Shown here: positions 36,620 to 49,676 of the stretch, piece by piece | How positions within the stretch are numbered: position 1 is the first letter of the stretch | How the letters are laid out: the number at the start of each line of letters is the position of its first letter | NCBI GenBank assembly: GCA_964017045.1 | Contig: OZ024804.1 | Span: 20,012,537-20,076,536 of the forward strand | DNA length: 64,000 nt | Source of the DNA: Omphiscola glabra | Taxonomy: Eukaryota > Mollusca > Gastropoda > Lymnaeidae | Direction of reading: 5' to 3' | Notes under the pieces: generated by a model | What the model saw: the letters and a program-made list of their open reading frames with translations, nothing else | Told to the model about the DNA's origin: nothing | Databases searched by the model: none | Program-made: the position numbers and the translations under genes

Positions 36620-39600
36620 TACTTAACAATGATTGCATTAATAACATACATTTAAAACTTTGAATGCTGATAAAATGATCGTTATGCCACAGTCACTAAA
36701 AATAGATTATTTATTTTATAGTCCTAAAGAAAGAAATCACTCAAATATTCTAGTCTCTTAAAAATGTGACTTGTATTTTCGGTTTAGTTTATATCTTGCT
36801 ATATTTTTGTAAACACATCCAGCAATTTTTAGTAGGAGGAAGTACATTGAAGCATGACGTAAAACCCACCAACAAGGACAACATTAATGGAAGCCACCAG
36901 ACGAGTCTTGTTTTAGAATTTGAAGACACACGTGACAGACCGGGCTAGCTGTCACCATAAGGCCAAACAAAACATTGAATACCTTTGAAAGCAGTAGAGT
37001 GAATTTATTTTTAGAACACTATTTTCTTTCATAATGATATGCTAAAAAATAAATAATATACCCGTAGAGTGGGGTACGCCACTGAACTCATTGTTTACTA
37101 TGAATAAAATAGAAAAACTTTTCTCAGTATGTTTTTGTATTTTTTTATTATTATGTTTTATATGTTGTTTTTTTTTTGCAAATTAGTAAAGGATAAAACA
37201 TGAATAAAAATACTTTTTTTTACACTGGGTCCGGGTATTTTGAGAAAATACCCGGTGTTTCCAAGTTTTACTCTTAAAAGTGTTAACGTCTCATTTCCTA
37301 TAATAGATGCCGGCATTTAAACAATAGTTCCGCCACACGTCGTACAGACAGTCCTACAGATATACCAAGGGACAGTCCTACGGACAAACCTACAGCCAGT
37401 CCTACACCATGCCCCATGGCTCTTTATTGATTAATATAATAGTCAGCTCTGAAGTAATTCAACGCTTAACCTGAGTTCAATGGTCACGCATGAAGCTCGC
37501 AGTGAGATATCATTTTTCCCCACTCAGTGCTATCAATATAAAACATATTGAACTGTGGAGGGCTCCTTTTGAATTGGAAGCAGCCACACCAGAAAAAAAA
37601 ATATATATAAGATATAGTAGGTTGTAAGTGTAATAGAGGGACGACTGTGCTCATGTTAAATCAATATGAAATATGACATACTGAGTACAGGAGAAAACCC
37701 CACGGAATTGCAAACTGAAAAAAAAAACGGACGTTTCGATTAAGAAGTTTAGCTTTCCGTTTGCACTCTTTGATTGGTGTTCAAGGTCTCTTAGATGAAA
37801 CGTGTGCTATTTAATCATAGTAGGGATTGGTGTTTATTGTTAGTGGCAAGTCAATGTTAATGTTTGCTTATTTGTTGCACACACAGATATTGTCTCTCGA
37901 AAATATTGTAGCCGAATAGAAAGCGTGTTGTTATGATCGATCGTTTACCAAGAAGACTTATTTAATTTGAAGGTTGTTTTATTTAAGTGTTTACCTCGCT
38001 GCACACTCCATACGTTTTCTTAATTAACTCAACATATTCTTTGGCTCACTACTGCATCCTTCTCCCTGATGATCAAACCATTCCTACAGCGCAACAAGAA
38101 AACGTAAGACACTTATTATTTCGTAACTTCATCGTTATACTTTCTTTACAACAATACCTTTTTTGTGGTTCGTTTACGTTTCTTTATCCTAAACCTACGA
38201 CTTTCACCCTCATAACATACGTCCTTAATTGATAGTCTTTCACATCATCCGTCATCACCAATTTATCTACATCTACCTCCTTATTACCTGCCATCTCCCA
38301 CACCAGCCAACATTTTACTTAATATATGTCATATTAATATAATCCTCCATAAGGCGCAGCTTCTTAAAATGAGTCAATATAATGTACAGAACAATTTAGA
38401 TAATAATATCACAATCTAATTTCGCATGTAGCTTTTTATCTGTTTCATTACCTCAAATTGTTTACTTATTTTTCTGTGCCATCTTGTTCATTAATCTGTT
38501 CTTCCCCCGACCCCGACCCCCCCAATTAGAACTCACCTTTTAAGTTAGATCCTGACACAGGACACATCCTTATCCCGCTACGAATTCTCTCTAACAAACT
38601 GGCTTCCCCAACAACCCAATAATTCCTTCAAACCAAATGACCAAAGTTTGCCCCGAGAATACAACTGTTTCGAATAAAAACCACCATTTTTTTTTAAGTT
38701 CATCATATTGTTCCATGACCAACAATACCGAAGTGTCCATTGTGAACGGTGCTCTCGAATTTCAATTTCTTTATTTAGAGCAGCCAATGTTTCTTATATT
38801 ATGAGACATCCTATTGGATCCCAATGCTTACAAGTTTGATGATTTTTATTCTGGAACTCAGTAAGACGTATTTTGGTCTTCAGCGATATCCTACATTACT
38901 TAGGCATCAAAGGTGAATTCAGGTTCCTTCATATTGTCCCCGTTTTTTTTGTTTTTTTTTGCATCACTTTTTGAAAATTGATATTATAACTATACAAACT
39001 GATAATATAATTAAATAATAGTTATCTCATGGTGTTTGAAAAAAACGTATTATTCAATATTTATGCAGGTGTTTCTATATCTGAAGTGTTTATATATTTT
39101 TTGCTGACATTCTATATGTTTAGATGAGCGTACTGTTAAAACAGTGATCGAATCACATTTATCGGGGAAGATACACTTTTGACAAGACATCTTGTAAAAA
39201 TCACTACTTTCCTTAGGAAACAAGGGAAGTTAATTAAAAAAAATATTTTAGAATTCTATTCTTCAGAATTAATTTAAAATATTTGTATTTTATTTGTATG
39301 GAGTACATTATTTCATATTTTAAATACATTAGTCATATGACTGTAATAACTTTTACGTTCTTTGAAAAGTGTCTTTTTTCGGTTTTGTTTTTCATTTTAT
39401 ATGGTTTTGTTCTGTACTATTCAGTCAAAGTGTAAAAAAGTTTCTGGTAAATTGGAAGTCAGGAAGAGTGTCGAAATTAAGATGCATGATATCACTCTCA
39501 GGGGTCATTCAATGGTAAATTGAGGTCATTGGTTACCCACTGATCACGAAAAGCTGTATTGTCACCGGGATTGCGAAACAATGCAAACAAAATTTAGGTC

Positions 39601-40337
39601 CATCGCACGATAGGAACATGTCAAAAAGTGAGTTCCAAGACTTTACCCAGACAAATTGATTAAAATCGTGTACGATCAGTATATTGATGTTGACACTTCT
39701 ATACCCCTTCGAGAAGCAATGAATACATTATACAGGAAAGCCATTAAATATCGAACTGAAGGTCTACTTAGAAAATATTGCACACATCCATAAATAGAAG
39801 GAAATAAAAGGATTGAGGTATTATCAATGTTAAGAATCTAAACAAATTAACTCAGATTTTACCACAATATCACCATATGGAATCAAATCCAATATTATCT
39901 CAATTGTGGTCATAATGTTCTCTCTATTTTTAATCTAAATATGTATTTTTTTTAATCTTAACTTCTACATTAGAAATAGCTCAACACAGTTATGTTCAGC
40001 AATGCCTTTGAGTAAAAAAAAAATCCTAGAAGTATTTAGTCTACAAGTGGGCATTTGGTAAGGGGCAAAATCACAATTCTTATATTGGGGAAAACTCTGG
40101 TTGTAAAATAATTTCACTCATTTGCCAGCCATACTAGGACTAATAGTTGGAAAGTGGACGTACTGCACACATATCTTCTTTATTCTTGATTCACGTGATT
40201 TATATCATAGTATATTTAGAGTGCCACTGACTAGCAGGAACTCCCCTTTATACACTCATGACGAGAGATGTTCATGCAGAACCTTCCTTCCCAGAATCCA
40301 AAATCACACACTCATCCAATATCCTGTTGTTCCAGAC
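36620..40337. other. Gene-free stretch
   Basis: No gene seen. At 37335-37410 a few imperfect copies of a cagtcctac unit form a small repeat. The minus-strand sequence near 36829-36846 has a TACTTCC string upstream of R4, similar to but weaker than the conserved 5' motif. Frames at 37987-38232 (plus) and 38578-38787 (minus) have no features. Confidence 0.4.
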
Positions 40338-40510
40338 CAGGGGCTCTCAACCCGTGGGTATTGACCCTTAGGGTGGTCGTACGACCCTTGCAAACGGGTC
40401 GCATAAGAACATAGGAAAACACATATTTATGAAGTAGTAACGAACAATTTTTATGGTTGGGGGTCGCCACAATATGAGGAACTGTATTAAAGGGTCGCGG
40501 CATTAGTAAT
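40338..40510. mobile_element. hAT-type MITE, relative of 27561-27735
   Basis: Begins caggggctctcaacccgtgg and contains ggaaaacacatat, gtcgccacaat and attaaagggtcgcgg in the same order as the 27.6-kb copy. The right inverted end is lost. Downstream homology to the other copy's flank continues to about 40570. Confidence 0.65.
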
Positions 40511-41589
40511 GTTTTAAAGGACAAAATTAACATAATTTATTTACGTATGCACCAGAGTAGCACTAAATAATTCTGAAAATTTTATTGAAATTCAAACTTG
40601 AACAAATCACATTCTAGTCCACAAAGAGTATTATTCATCTCTCAACTCATGACCAACTATACACCACCCAAACATGCTCACAAACAACTTTATTACATTT
40701 GGTAGTAAAATACGTTTCGGTTTCGGGAAACTCAACATTAGAAACACGTCCATCCGACAGTGGTTAAGGTTAATATTTGCGTTCAACTAAAGTGTTTTTG
40801 TTTGTTTTTAATTATATACAAAAAAAATAAAATTTTGTGGGGAATAAATATTTAGTGAATTGCGCTTCCAGTCATGATTAAACTATAACACCTTGAATTA
40901 TCGACTATTATTTTACCAGGCCCATATGTCTAATCTAGTTCTCCTGCTCCTTTTAAGTTTATTCAAAGGTCTTAATTCTAGCAGACCCAGTTTGCACCCT
41001 CTCATTTTATCTGGTGTGATTCAAATTACGTTTGCAAACGTTAAAGTTAAAATTTAATTTAGAGAATTACTTTTAAAAATGACCCAGGAGGTAAAAATAT
41101 CGTAACTCAACTGTTAATCAAAGTCAACTATGTGTAATTATGTGGTACTTGATTGTATGTTATATCTGGAAATGGGTACGATTTATGGACGACCTGACAA
41201 GTATGCATATTGGATCCAAGTGACAGATGGCTCTAGGATAGACCAGGACAGATAATAGAGGCACGGATATACATCAGCTGGCGGCCTAACGGTCAATCTT
41301 TATTATGATGTAATTAGGAGATGTAAGCAAGCTACCTCGTTATGGCTACATGTATCATTGTAAGGATGTTTTAATATCGTGTAATGAAAAGTAATGTGCC
41401 ATCTATTTATAGCTGTCGCTTTTTCCCTTGAGATTTAAAGGGATAAATAAATAAACTATTTACATTTTCTTCGTCAAATTAATTTATTTTCTGGGATAAA
41501 AAAATAAAATTCATCACGAAATTAACATGTGTTTATTCTCGGATAAATACATTAATGCAATCTTGACATGTTCACACTCATATTCACTC

Positions 41590-41880
41590 TCATGTGTCAC
41601 ACAGGTCGGCTGGTGTGAGGTTGTCTTTTCTTGATGACGTGACAGACACTGCCAGACGCGTGTTTCACCCCTTCTAGACACCAAGAATATTCAGTGGCCG
41701 TATGTCTCGTGTGCATTGGACCGTAGTGCAACTGACGAAATCTAAATGTGTTGATTTTGAAACATTCAGGGCTAACTTAGAGAAAAGATCCCGCAACAAA
41801 CTTACACATTATCCTATTCAACAGTGTACGCAACATTGCAACACAATTTGCTGTGTTAGCCTTGTATCAGTTGGCTAAAC
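41590..41880. repeat. Block-duplication flank, homologous to 3838-4110
   Basis: The segment downstream of R6 matches the segment downstream of R2 in order and orientation, with many point and length differences. It is non-coding evidence that R2 and R6 descend from one duplicated block. Confidence 0.7.
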
Positions 41881-42114
41881 AAATACATTTATACCATGCT
41901 GTTTTTTTTTTTTAAATTTACCCAACACAAGGAATATTTATTTTTGTTTCTTTGATTTGATAAATTATCACGTAACTCTGCTCCACGATGTGCTCAGTTT
42001 GTAAAGTATTTTTAGAAACCACTTCGATTAGATCAATAAATTGTAACTTAATATTTCAAAAACATATTTACAAAGTTTTGTGTGTTTTTTTGTTTTTTGT
42101 TTTAACCAGAGCAA

Positions 42115-43438
42115 CTATACATATGAAATAGCGAAATCTGGCTTTTTTGTTTTCATTACTTGAGCATACACGTCACTGGGTTCTACTACTACAAAGTTAT
42201 CATCTGGTCCAGGTGTAATCTCCAAGGTATCTGGTATATTGTGTCTAGGTTTTTTTTCCCCATGCCCAGAATCAGTTTCTTTTAAATTATTATCACTGAG
42301 CGATGTTTCGTTATAAGGGTTCTCAAACTCTCTAACACTATCTCCAAGCCTTGCGTACGTATTACTAATAGGTTTATCTGGGCCACCCACAACTTCATAT
42401 CCACTGTCAATCCTATTTGAGTGTGAAGGACTTGTGGTTGAAGTCTTGTCATTTGGCTGGCCATCAGATGTTGGGACGCTAACCTCTAAATAGCCAGTGT
42501 CCTTGTCCGATGTAGTGGATGAACCAGATACGCTATTTTTATTGTTTTCCTCAGATCTTAACTGTTCCATCCCAATCTCACTATAAACTTGATCCGTCGC
42601 TAAATTACTTCTCTTGTTCATATTAATATTTTTATTATTGTGTGTAGAATCGTTTCCCACAGCTCTGACATTATCTAAAACATCCAAGTCAATGCCAGAA
42701 AGTTTATTCAGGTCTCTGCCATAAATAGAATTACCACGTGTTGTCTTATCGGAGTCATCATAACGACTTTCTTCATTTCCAACGTTAGGATCCATGGCGG
42801 TTGTCCTTTGAATACCATTCTTACTCTTCTTAATCCTCCTCTTCACACAAACAACGATCACTCCGATGATGAAGATTATTAAGATACCAACCCCTGTGCC
42901 TAGGCCAGCAATCAATGGTATGAATTTGTTGAAATTATTCTTAGCTGCTTGGTGTATATCCATGGTGGAATTATATGAATCTGGTTGACTTGATTGATTT
43001 GTAATCTGGGATGTCGCAGAACTACTGGGCGCAGGTGTCCATGTTTCTGATACCATAGATGTAGTTTTTGTTATTTCTGTAGATGCAGATTGTGTTGGCC
43101 TCGAGCAAGTTGATTCAGGAACTGTTGTAATATTTCCTTGATAGGTAATGCTAATTGTTTCGTCGATATTAACAGAACATATTCCAGCACAGGGTTTAAA
43201 TGAAGTGATGTTCGTGTACAACACGGTCCATGATTTATTATTATCACATAAACTATTTCGACCCATCCGTTGGCATTCAAAAAAAGTTGAGTCCACCGCA
43301 CCGCACTCAAATGAATCCCCGTACTCAGTGATGTTAAGATCAGAGCAGGTCGTGCTGGATACATTTAAACTGCCCATGCCAAAAACGTAACTAAACTTGC
43401 AAACAGGTGAAACAGCTCCACTTAATTTAGAAAACAAT
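42115..43438 (-). CDS. Receptor R6, exon 2: cysteine-rich ectodomain, membrane span and ITIM-bearing tail
   Basis: With exon 1 (44059-44183) it makes about 482 residues. The acceptor is CAACAG, and GG joined to A gives Gly. Eight ectodomain cysteines have core C-x9-C-x-R-M-x5-C-x5-W. The first ~118 codons are almost identical to R7 (about seven mismatches over ~360 bp by eye), then homology stops abruptly after CSRPT. The stalk, span (LIAGLGTGVGILIIFIIGVI) and KRRIKKS follow. The tail matches R2: GYLEVSV, ITIM-like DSGYEVV, TYARL ten residues before NPYNET, SDVYAQV, C-terminal ISYV. Likely a cell-surface receptor whose tail could recruit SH2 phosphatases; together with R7 it forms a paired-receptor candidate. 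Confidence 0.87.
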
Positions 43439-44058
43439 CTGTTGAAATAAAAATAAAATGTATTTAAATAAAATAAAGACGTTGCCTACTTAAAAGAGTG
43501 CACAAAGTTACTTGAGGTAAAATCTTGCTATTCCTATTGATATACACTTCTATAAACCAGACGAAAGGGTTGCATAATTTGTGCCCATATTTATAAAGCT
43601 GTCAAAATGGCAGTACCGTCATTAAAAAGAAGTTAAATTAAAATAATTTTAATAATATCGAATAAACAATCCAAGTAAAATAACAATCGATGATGATGTA
43701 TTTTATGTTTTGCCTTGATATGAAAAACATGATAGTAATATAGGATACATGCGAATGATTACTAAATATTATGTTTTTACAATATGCTATAACGTGTGCT
43801 TATAAGTATACCATCTTATGTAATGATATCAACAGGTCTACGTTTAGAAAAAAAAACTAATTTTTACTTTTAAAGTACACATACTTTAGTTCAATATGCT
43901 GATGATGCTTAATTGCGTTTTCATGATATTTTTATTAGAATAACAAAAGTGTACGAACGATAAGTCTATAAAATCAGTCTTTCTAAATTGAATTCAACAT
44001 ATTTTATTATTTTTTTGTAATTTGTTGACTATTGTTTTATATGATGAAGACATCTTAC

Positions 44059-44183
44059 CCAAAATATCCATCGTACGTTAAACTGATAATGCCTGTGAAG
44101 TTATTGTTGTGTAATGTTATATCAACAAAGCCACCATTTGCAAACAATATTTGTAACAGCCCTGAGCAAAGTAGCAACAACAT
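44059..44183 (-). CDS. Receptor R6, exon 1: signal peptide
   Basis: Forty-one codons plus two bases from MLLLLCSGLLQILFANGG, then FVDITLHNNNFTG. The donor is GGGTAAG (GT at 44058-44057). Acceptor TTACAG at 44218-44217 marks the upstream non-coding exon. Nearly identical to R7 exon 1, although the intron between exons 1 and 2 is diverged. Confidence 0.83.
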
Positions 44184-44859
44184 GATTGCTGATGTATTTT
44201 TAACATCGGTATGGATCTGTAATTAAAAGAATGTATCGTATTTTTAAAGAAAAATACGTCTTAATTCTTAAGAAGCAAAGCATTGTATTAATTTTGAATT
44301 ATTACTTATTTTTAAAGTAAATTAATGCCAGAGATGTTTACTGTCTAGTTACCAAGATATCATTTTTAAACAATATATATTTTTTTAAATAGTAAATTAG
44401 GAAACAAAAAGTAAACAACCCCGCCAGAAGCCCCCCGCCCCCATATAAATATAAAATATTAGCACAAAAAAAAAAAAATGAATGGTATCAGTTGAATATG
44501 ATGCGTATTGTGAACTATACAATAAAATCTTGAGATGCTACTTTACAAAATATTTAGATTTCACTGAAAAAAATATTTTAATTAAAAACCATATTCCATC
44601 AATGAGTGCATTCATCATCAAATATTTTTAAAAAGAAATAATAATTAAATAATTGTTCGTTTTATAGACATACATGCTGATATTTTATACTCTGCGTTAG
44701 TAAATATTAAGATGTTAATTTCATCAGCATGTATAACACATTTAATTGTCAGATTAGTTTTGAAGGTTTGTATAAAAGTGGTTTTTTGGTTTTTGTTGTT
44801 GTTTAAATAGCATTGCATTATTGCATTTTTGTTAAATAGATGCGTATATATAAACTTAC

Positions 44860-44917
44860 CCGATTCTTAAGATAAGCCCATATGTGAGAACTTAACAGGA
44901 AGTAAGTTAAGCCGCAC
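44860..44917 (-). promoter_or_regulatory. Conserved 5' non-coding exon of R6 with ACTTCCTG motif
   Basis: On the minus strand, GGCTTAACTTACTTCCTGTT lies about 37 bases before the CGG/GTAAG donor (GT at 44859-44858). This is the best match to the R2 copy. ETS-type promoter element or UTR-exon acceptor are both possible. Confidence 0.5.
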
Positions 44918-44919
44918 AA

Positions 44920-46355
44920 ATCGTTGACATGTCCAATTATTATCAAAGATCGTCTCATACACAAAACTTGTCTGGGCACTTAACTGTGTGTGCGTTTTTA
45001 TTAAAGGCAAAGACGTACACACCAAGGAAATAACGAACAAGGAAGACGGTATTTCAATAGAATCAGCTTTACGACACATTCGATGTTATTTTATAACTAG
45101 CAATACGCTGACGACGTTTCAGTATCATATATAAATATCGATTCAGACGATTCATGCCAATCTCTTTCACTTTAGCAGAAATAACGTTCACCTGTTTGTG
45201 AACAATGATCTGACTTGATCGCAACACGTTTGATTATTCTGTATAATGAAAATACGCTATAAACTAATAGTAAATGACGTATTGTGCTTAGGTTAGACAT
45301 TTCTTACAAATTGAAATACATTGAATATAAACAGTGAATGACTATACAGTTTAATCATTTATTGATCTCACTTATAAAACTTTAATCTAAATATTTTTAA
45401 GACAATTGTTATAAGGGATGACGTATTTTGAGACGCTTTGCCCGCCTTCCACGTGCATGACCTCTTCCAAGTCGGTCCTGTGTTGGGGCGGCTAGAAAAA
45501 AATATCCCTTTGTTGATACTTTTGTTTACTATCGTCCGTTTCTGTGGAACAGGATCGAACGATCTAGAGAATGCGAGAAGCAGTAAGACTGCGTATTCCT
45601 TTTTCCAGAATGATCATCTGAAACTGAGTATAAAAGGGATAAGAATAAATGACAGGAGAGATTTTCCTTTCCTTGATTACGAGGCATGCTATGTGTCATT
45701 ATACTTTGTTGAGTGTAGAGATTTTTATTTCCTCGTACAATTTTGTGCTCATTGTATTTTTATATACAGTACCGGTACCAGCAAATCTGTAAGTTTATAA
45801 TTTTAATTATATTTCTCTTGCTGTTATTATTTAATTGAAGTTCACAAATTAAAAAGTTATTAATTGTAATTAGCTCTGGCCTTAATTGTCGTTTTATTTG
45901 TTATTATTTTTAACCTTTGGTATCGTCCTTTATTATGGACTGTTTTTAGAACGAGCCCTAGACAAAACAACAGAGATTAAATTCTCCATCTATAACGGTC
46001 CGTAATACAATGTATTTTCATTTTTCATATCTTGAAAGAATAAAAGTATTACTTTAAAATGCACAATTTGTGATAAACATGTATGCAAATAGTTTTTTTG
46101 TGTGTAAAATTTAATTCAACTAAATGCAGTTTATATTGTCAGTATTTAATATATCTATATATATATGTTGTGCTTTCCTGCTCGCTAATAAAAATACAAA
46201 AAATTAATATACTAATTATAAAATATTAGTAGAATGAAGTCAGACTGGCAAGCTTTCGTCTATCACATATGTTTTTAAAACCTCTCTGGATATCGTCAAA
46301 TTGGTGTCGGGAAAAATCTCATTACTTGATTTATCATTAAATATAGATTTAGTTT
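44920..46355. other. Gene-free stretch
   Basis: A 120-codon plus-strand frame at 45438-45800 has no signal peptide, conserved motif or relative here. The rest is AT-rich with no features. Confidence 0.4.
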
Positions 46356-47018
46356 CTCTAGGTCAGTGGTTCTTAATCGGTGCTTCTCGGAGCACTGGTG
46401 CTCCGCGAGGTAGTTGCAAGTGCTCCGCGAAATTATGAAACTCAGAATTTAATGTTCACTCACTTACTCTATCTGATTGAGCTGAACAAATGCTTATAAT
46501 AGGTAGTCCAAACGGGGAAAATCGGCCTTTTTGCCTATTTTTACTGTTTTCTTATATCAATTGAAATCTTGGCTTTTAACCTAATTTTTATTGTAAAATC
46601 AAATCGGTGTGTAAATTTCACTCGGAGCGCCGCCGTTGAGAACAACGCTACCCACAATTGCATTTGACTAACACTAACATGGCAGAGTAAAGCTTGATCG
46701 CCCGGCGAAAGTAGGTCAGTGAAGCTTTAATCGGAGCTGTCAAATGTTCAAGTAAGTAGTAAAATAAACATCTTCTTTTAAATATATGAAGATATTTGAT
46801 GAATAATTAAAAGTTGAAATTCTAAAAATAAACCCCAAAAAATCAAAAAAATATTTATATAAGTAAAAGAAAAAGTTTAAAATTTTAGTTATTTACGGGT
46901 GAAGACCTAGGCCTACATACCTATTGGGATGGATTTCGGTCGTTAAGTTCGGATCATAATGTTAAAAAATTATTATTAATTCCCGATTCATTTTTGGTTT
47001 TTACAGTAATACCCCATA

Positions 47019-49425
47019 ATGGACAAATTTCTTATCAAACGAAAAGCGAATGATTCGGAAGAACAAAATACTAAAAATGGACCGAGTACAAGTGGAAGCG
47101 GTAGTAATGCTTTTGATGCACATATTGTGTCTGATTCAAACGGTAGAATTAAAAGAAGAAAAATTAATCGACAGTATTCTGAAGAATATTTAAGTTTTGG
47201 ATTTACATACATTTGTGAGGAAGAATATCACATTCCACCATGTATTGTATGTGGAGAAAAATTATCCAACAGCGCAATGGTTCCTACCAAGTTGAAACGT
47301 CACTTTTCTACAAATCACGCCAACCTTGCTACAAAAACTAAAGATTATTTCAAACGATTGTTAGATACGCAAGCTAAACAAGTAAAATATTTTGAAAAAA
47401 CTGTGAAAATTTCCGATAAGGCACAATTGGCGTCATATAAGGTTGCTGAAATGATTGCTGTTCAGTTAAAGCCACATACTATAGCAGAGTCTTTAATTAT
47501 ACCTGCATGTTGTGAAATGTTTAAAATTATGTTTGGCGATGAAGCAACAAAGGACATAATGAAAATTCCTCGTTCAAATGATATAATAAAAAATATAATT
47601 AAAAATATGTCGGATGATATCGAGAAAACAGTTGGCGATAAGCTTTTCAAACGGCATTTTGCTCTGCAAATTGACGAGTCCACTGACATAAGTGGAAAAG
47701 CTCATATACTAGGGTTCGTTCGTTTCATTCATGAAAACGAAATAGTGAATCAATTTCTATGCTGTCTTGAGCTTACCGAACGTTCGACAGGACAAGATGT
47801 CTTTTGATTGTATTTCTTCCTATTTCGAACAATTCAAAATATCATGGGAGTTGTGTGTGGGAATTTGTACGGACGGTGCTCCATCAATGGTAGGCTCATT
47901 AAAAGGGTTTGTGACTCTCGCCAAGAAAAGAAACGCCAATATTATATCTACTCACTGTTTTTTGCACAGAGAATCACTGGTGTCCAAAACATTACCAGTA
48001 GCATTAAAACCTGTGCTAGACAAAGTTGTAAATATGGTAAACTTCATAAAATCGAGACCTTTGAAAATACGCGTCTTTAAAAATCTTTGCATCTCTATGG
48101 AAGCCAAGTACGAATCTTTGCTATTGCATTCTGAAGTGAGATGGTTATCCAGAGGAAAAGTGTTACGTCGTTTCTTAGAACTGAATGATGAATTGATGAC
48201 CTTTTTCCAAAATGAAAATATGGATGATTTTGTGGAATATCTTCAAAATGACATTTGGTGTGCTAAATTGGCATATTTAGCTGATATTTTTGATTATTTA
48301 AATTGTGTTAATACCAGCCTTCAAGGAAGAAAAGAACATTTTTTAACATCGACCGACAAATTGACAGCCTTTCGGAAAAAAGTTATTTTTTGGAAAAATC
48401 GTTTGTTGGAGAAAAAGAAAGTATATATATCTTTCCTTCTCTTAATGATAAAACTACCGACGAAATTATTTCAGCAGTAACAGAGCATTTAGCTTTATTA
48501 GAAGAAAAGATTGAATTTTATTTTCCATCAATAAACGTAGAAACATATGACTGGATACGTAATCCCTTTGCCACGGTTGATACATCAAATAGTAAGTTGT
48601 CATACCAAGAAGAAGAAGAATTAATCAACCTATCATCGGATCGTACACTTAAAATAAAATTTTCCGAAATGGTTCTGGGGGAATTTTGGATCTTTGTGCA
48701 AGAAGAATACTCAGCTCTCTCCATGAAGGCTCTTAAAATCTTGTTGCAATTTTCAACATCATATTTGTGTGAACTCGGTTTCTCGATAGTCGCCAACATA
48801 AAAATTAAAAAACGAGCAACACATACTAATTTGGATGCAGAATTAATAATAATAATAATAATAAAGTTTATTTAAAAATCACGCTTCATCCCCAAAGGCT
48901 CGAAGCGCGTAAAATAAATCCGATGTTAGATGTTCGAGAGGCCTCACTGCTGCCTGTTAGGCGCACGTGAACTCCATCTCCCCATCTCCGGGTTTTCAGG
49001 ATGATACAGGTTTGTGTGAATTCCGTAGGTAGGTAAAATGACGGCAAAGTGGTGCACGGAAAATGTTAAATTAGTCCAGTGCCACTGCTGAATCTGGTAA
49101 CGTTTCGTTAAGCCATGTTTCTGTCAGGCACATTAAAGAGCTCATACGAAATTGATAGAAATCCTTACAGAAACAACCCACGTCATCCATCCTGTTACGT
49201 AGTGATCCAACGTTTCCCAAAACAACATGTGGAAGAAAGGCTCGCTGTCCTATGTTTCTGCATTTGAAACGAATGCCTCCACTTCTTCCCTGCTTTCTTC
49301 CTCTCAGTCGTGAATTGGTCGCCATTTGTTGTTGACATGGCGGAAGTTTGAGGGTAGCTATTTCTCAAATTAGGCCTAATATCACTGAAATTTGTAAAAA
49401 CAGTCAAGCTCAGGTTTCACATTAA
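47019..49425 (+). pseudogene. hAT transposase with BED zinc finger, frameshifted and interrupted
   Basis: Starts MDKFLIKRKANDSEEQ. A BED-type finger follows (CIVCGEKLSNS, then KRHFSTNH). Core motifs are IDESTDISGKAHILGFVRF, then GICTDGAPSMVGS, THCFLHRESL and SEVRWLSRGKVLRRF, as in ZBED5/SCAND3-like Buster transposases. One extra T near 47803 shifts the frame after GQDVF, and another shift lies near 48415 by LLEKK. The hATC dimerisation region (LCELGFSIVANIKIKKR) is cut after NLDAEL by the nested insertion. It resumes at 49348 as LRVAISQIRPNITEICKNSQ and stops at 49423-49425. No working enzyme can come from this copy. Confidence 0.85.
48846..49347 (-). mobile_element. LINE-derived insertion nested in the hAT transposase gene
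   Basis: On the minus strand a short frame (49325-49071) reads as a LINE endonuclease start: VVLGNVGSLRNRMDD, then LMCLTETWLNE. It stops soon after, and the 3' part ends with AAACTTTATT and (ATT)n, the tail, next to the hAT coding sequence. The middle of the LINE is missing, so it looks like an internally deleted, SINE-like derivative. Flanks gcagaatta and gcggaagttt are possible worn target copies. Confidence 0.7.
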
Positions 49426-49676
49426 ATCTTTTTATTTTTCTGAATTAAATTTTGCTCAATTTTATTTTTTTTACTTATTAAATTTATGTTTATTAAAAAT
49501 TTGTTTATCATGTTATAATTTTAAATTCTTATGTTATAATGTTTTATTTTCAATAAAAGTCGTACGTGTGTGTATTTGTTTGTTTGTTTTACTCCTTGAT
49601 TTTGGTGCTCCCCAAATTTTTGTCATGATCAAAAGTGCTCCCCGACTTCAAAAGGTTAAGAACCACTGCTCTAGGT

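Larger units (their letters stand above)
46364..49668 (+). mobile_element. hAT transposon (Buster-like) with perfect target duplication
   Basis: Ends cagtggttcttaa and ttaagaaccactg are inverted copies, flanked by identical 8-bp ctctaggt at 46356-46363 and 49669-49676. The body encodes a BED-finger transposase on the plus strand, now broken by two frameshifts and by a LINE-derived insertion at 48846-49347. The 5' part holds the usual untranslated sequence. The intact duplication suggests a fairly young insertion between R6 and R7. Confidence 0.92.

Noticed and set aside
42115..43438. Purifying selection alone as the reason R6 and R7 ectodomains match
   Set aside because: Synonymous sites match too, while the tail of the same exon and most of intron 1 are diverged; conversion explains this better.
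45438..45800. 120-codon plus-strand open frame
   Set aside because: No signal peptide, motif, splice support or relative in the window; chance frame in a gene-free stretch.
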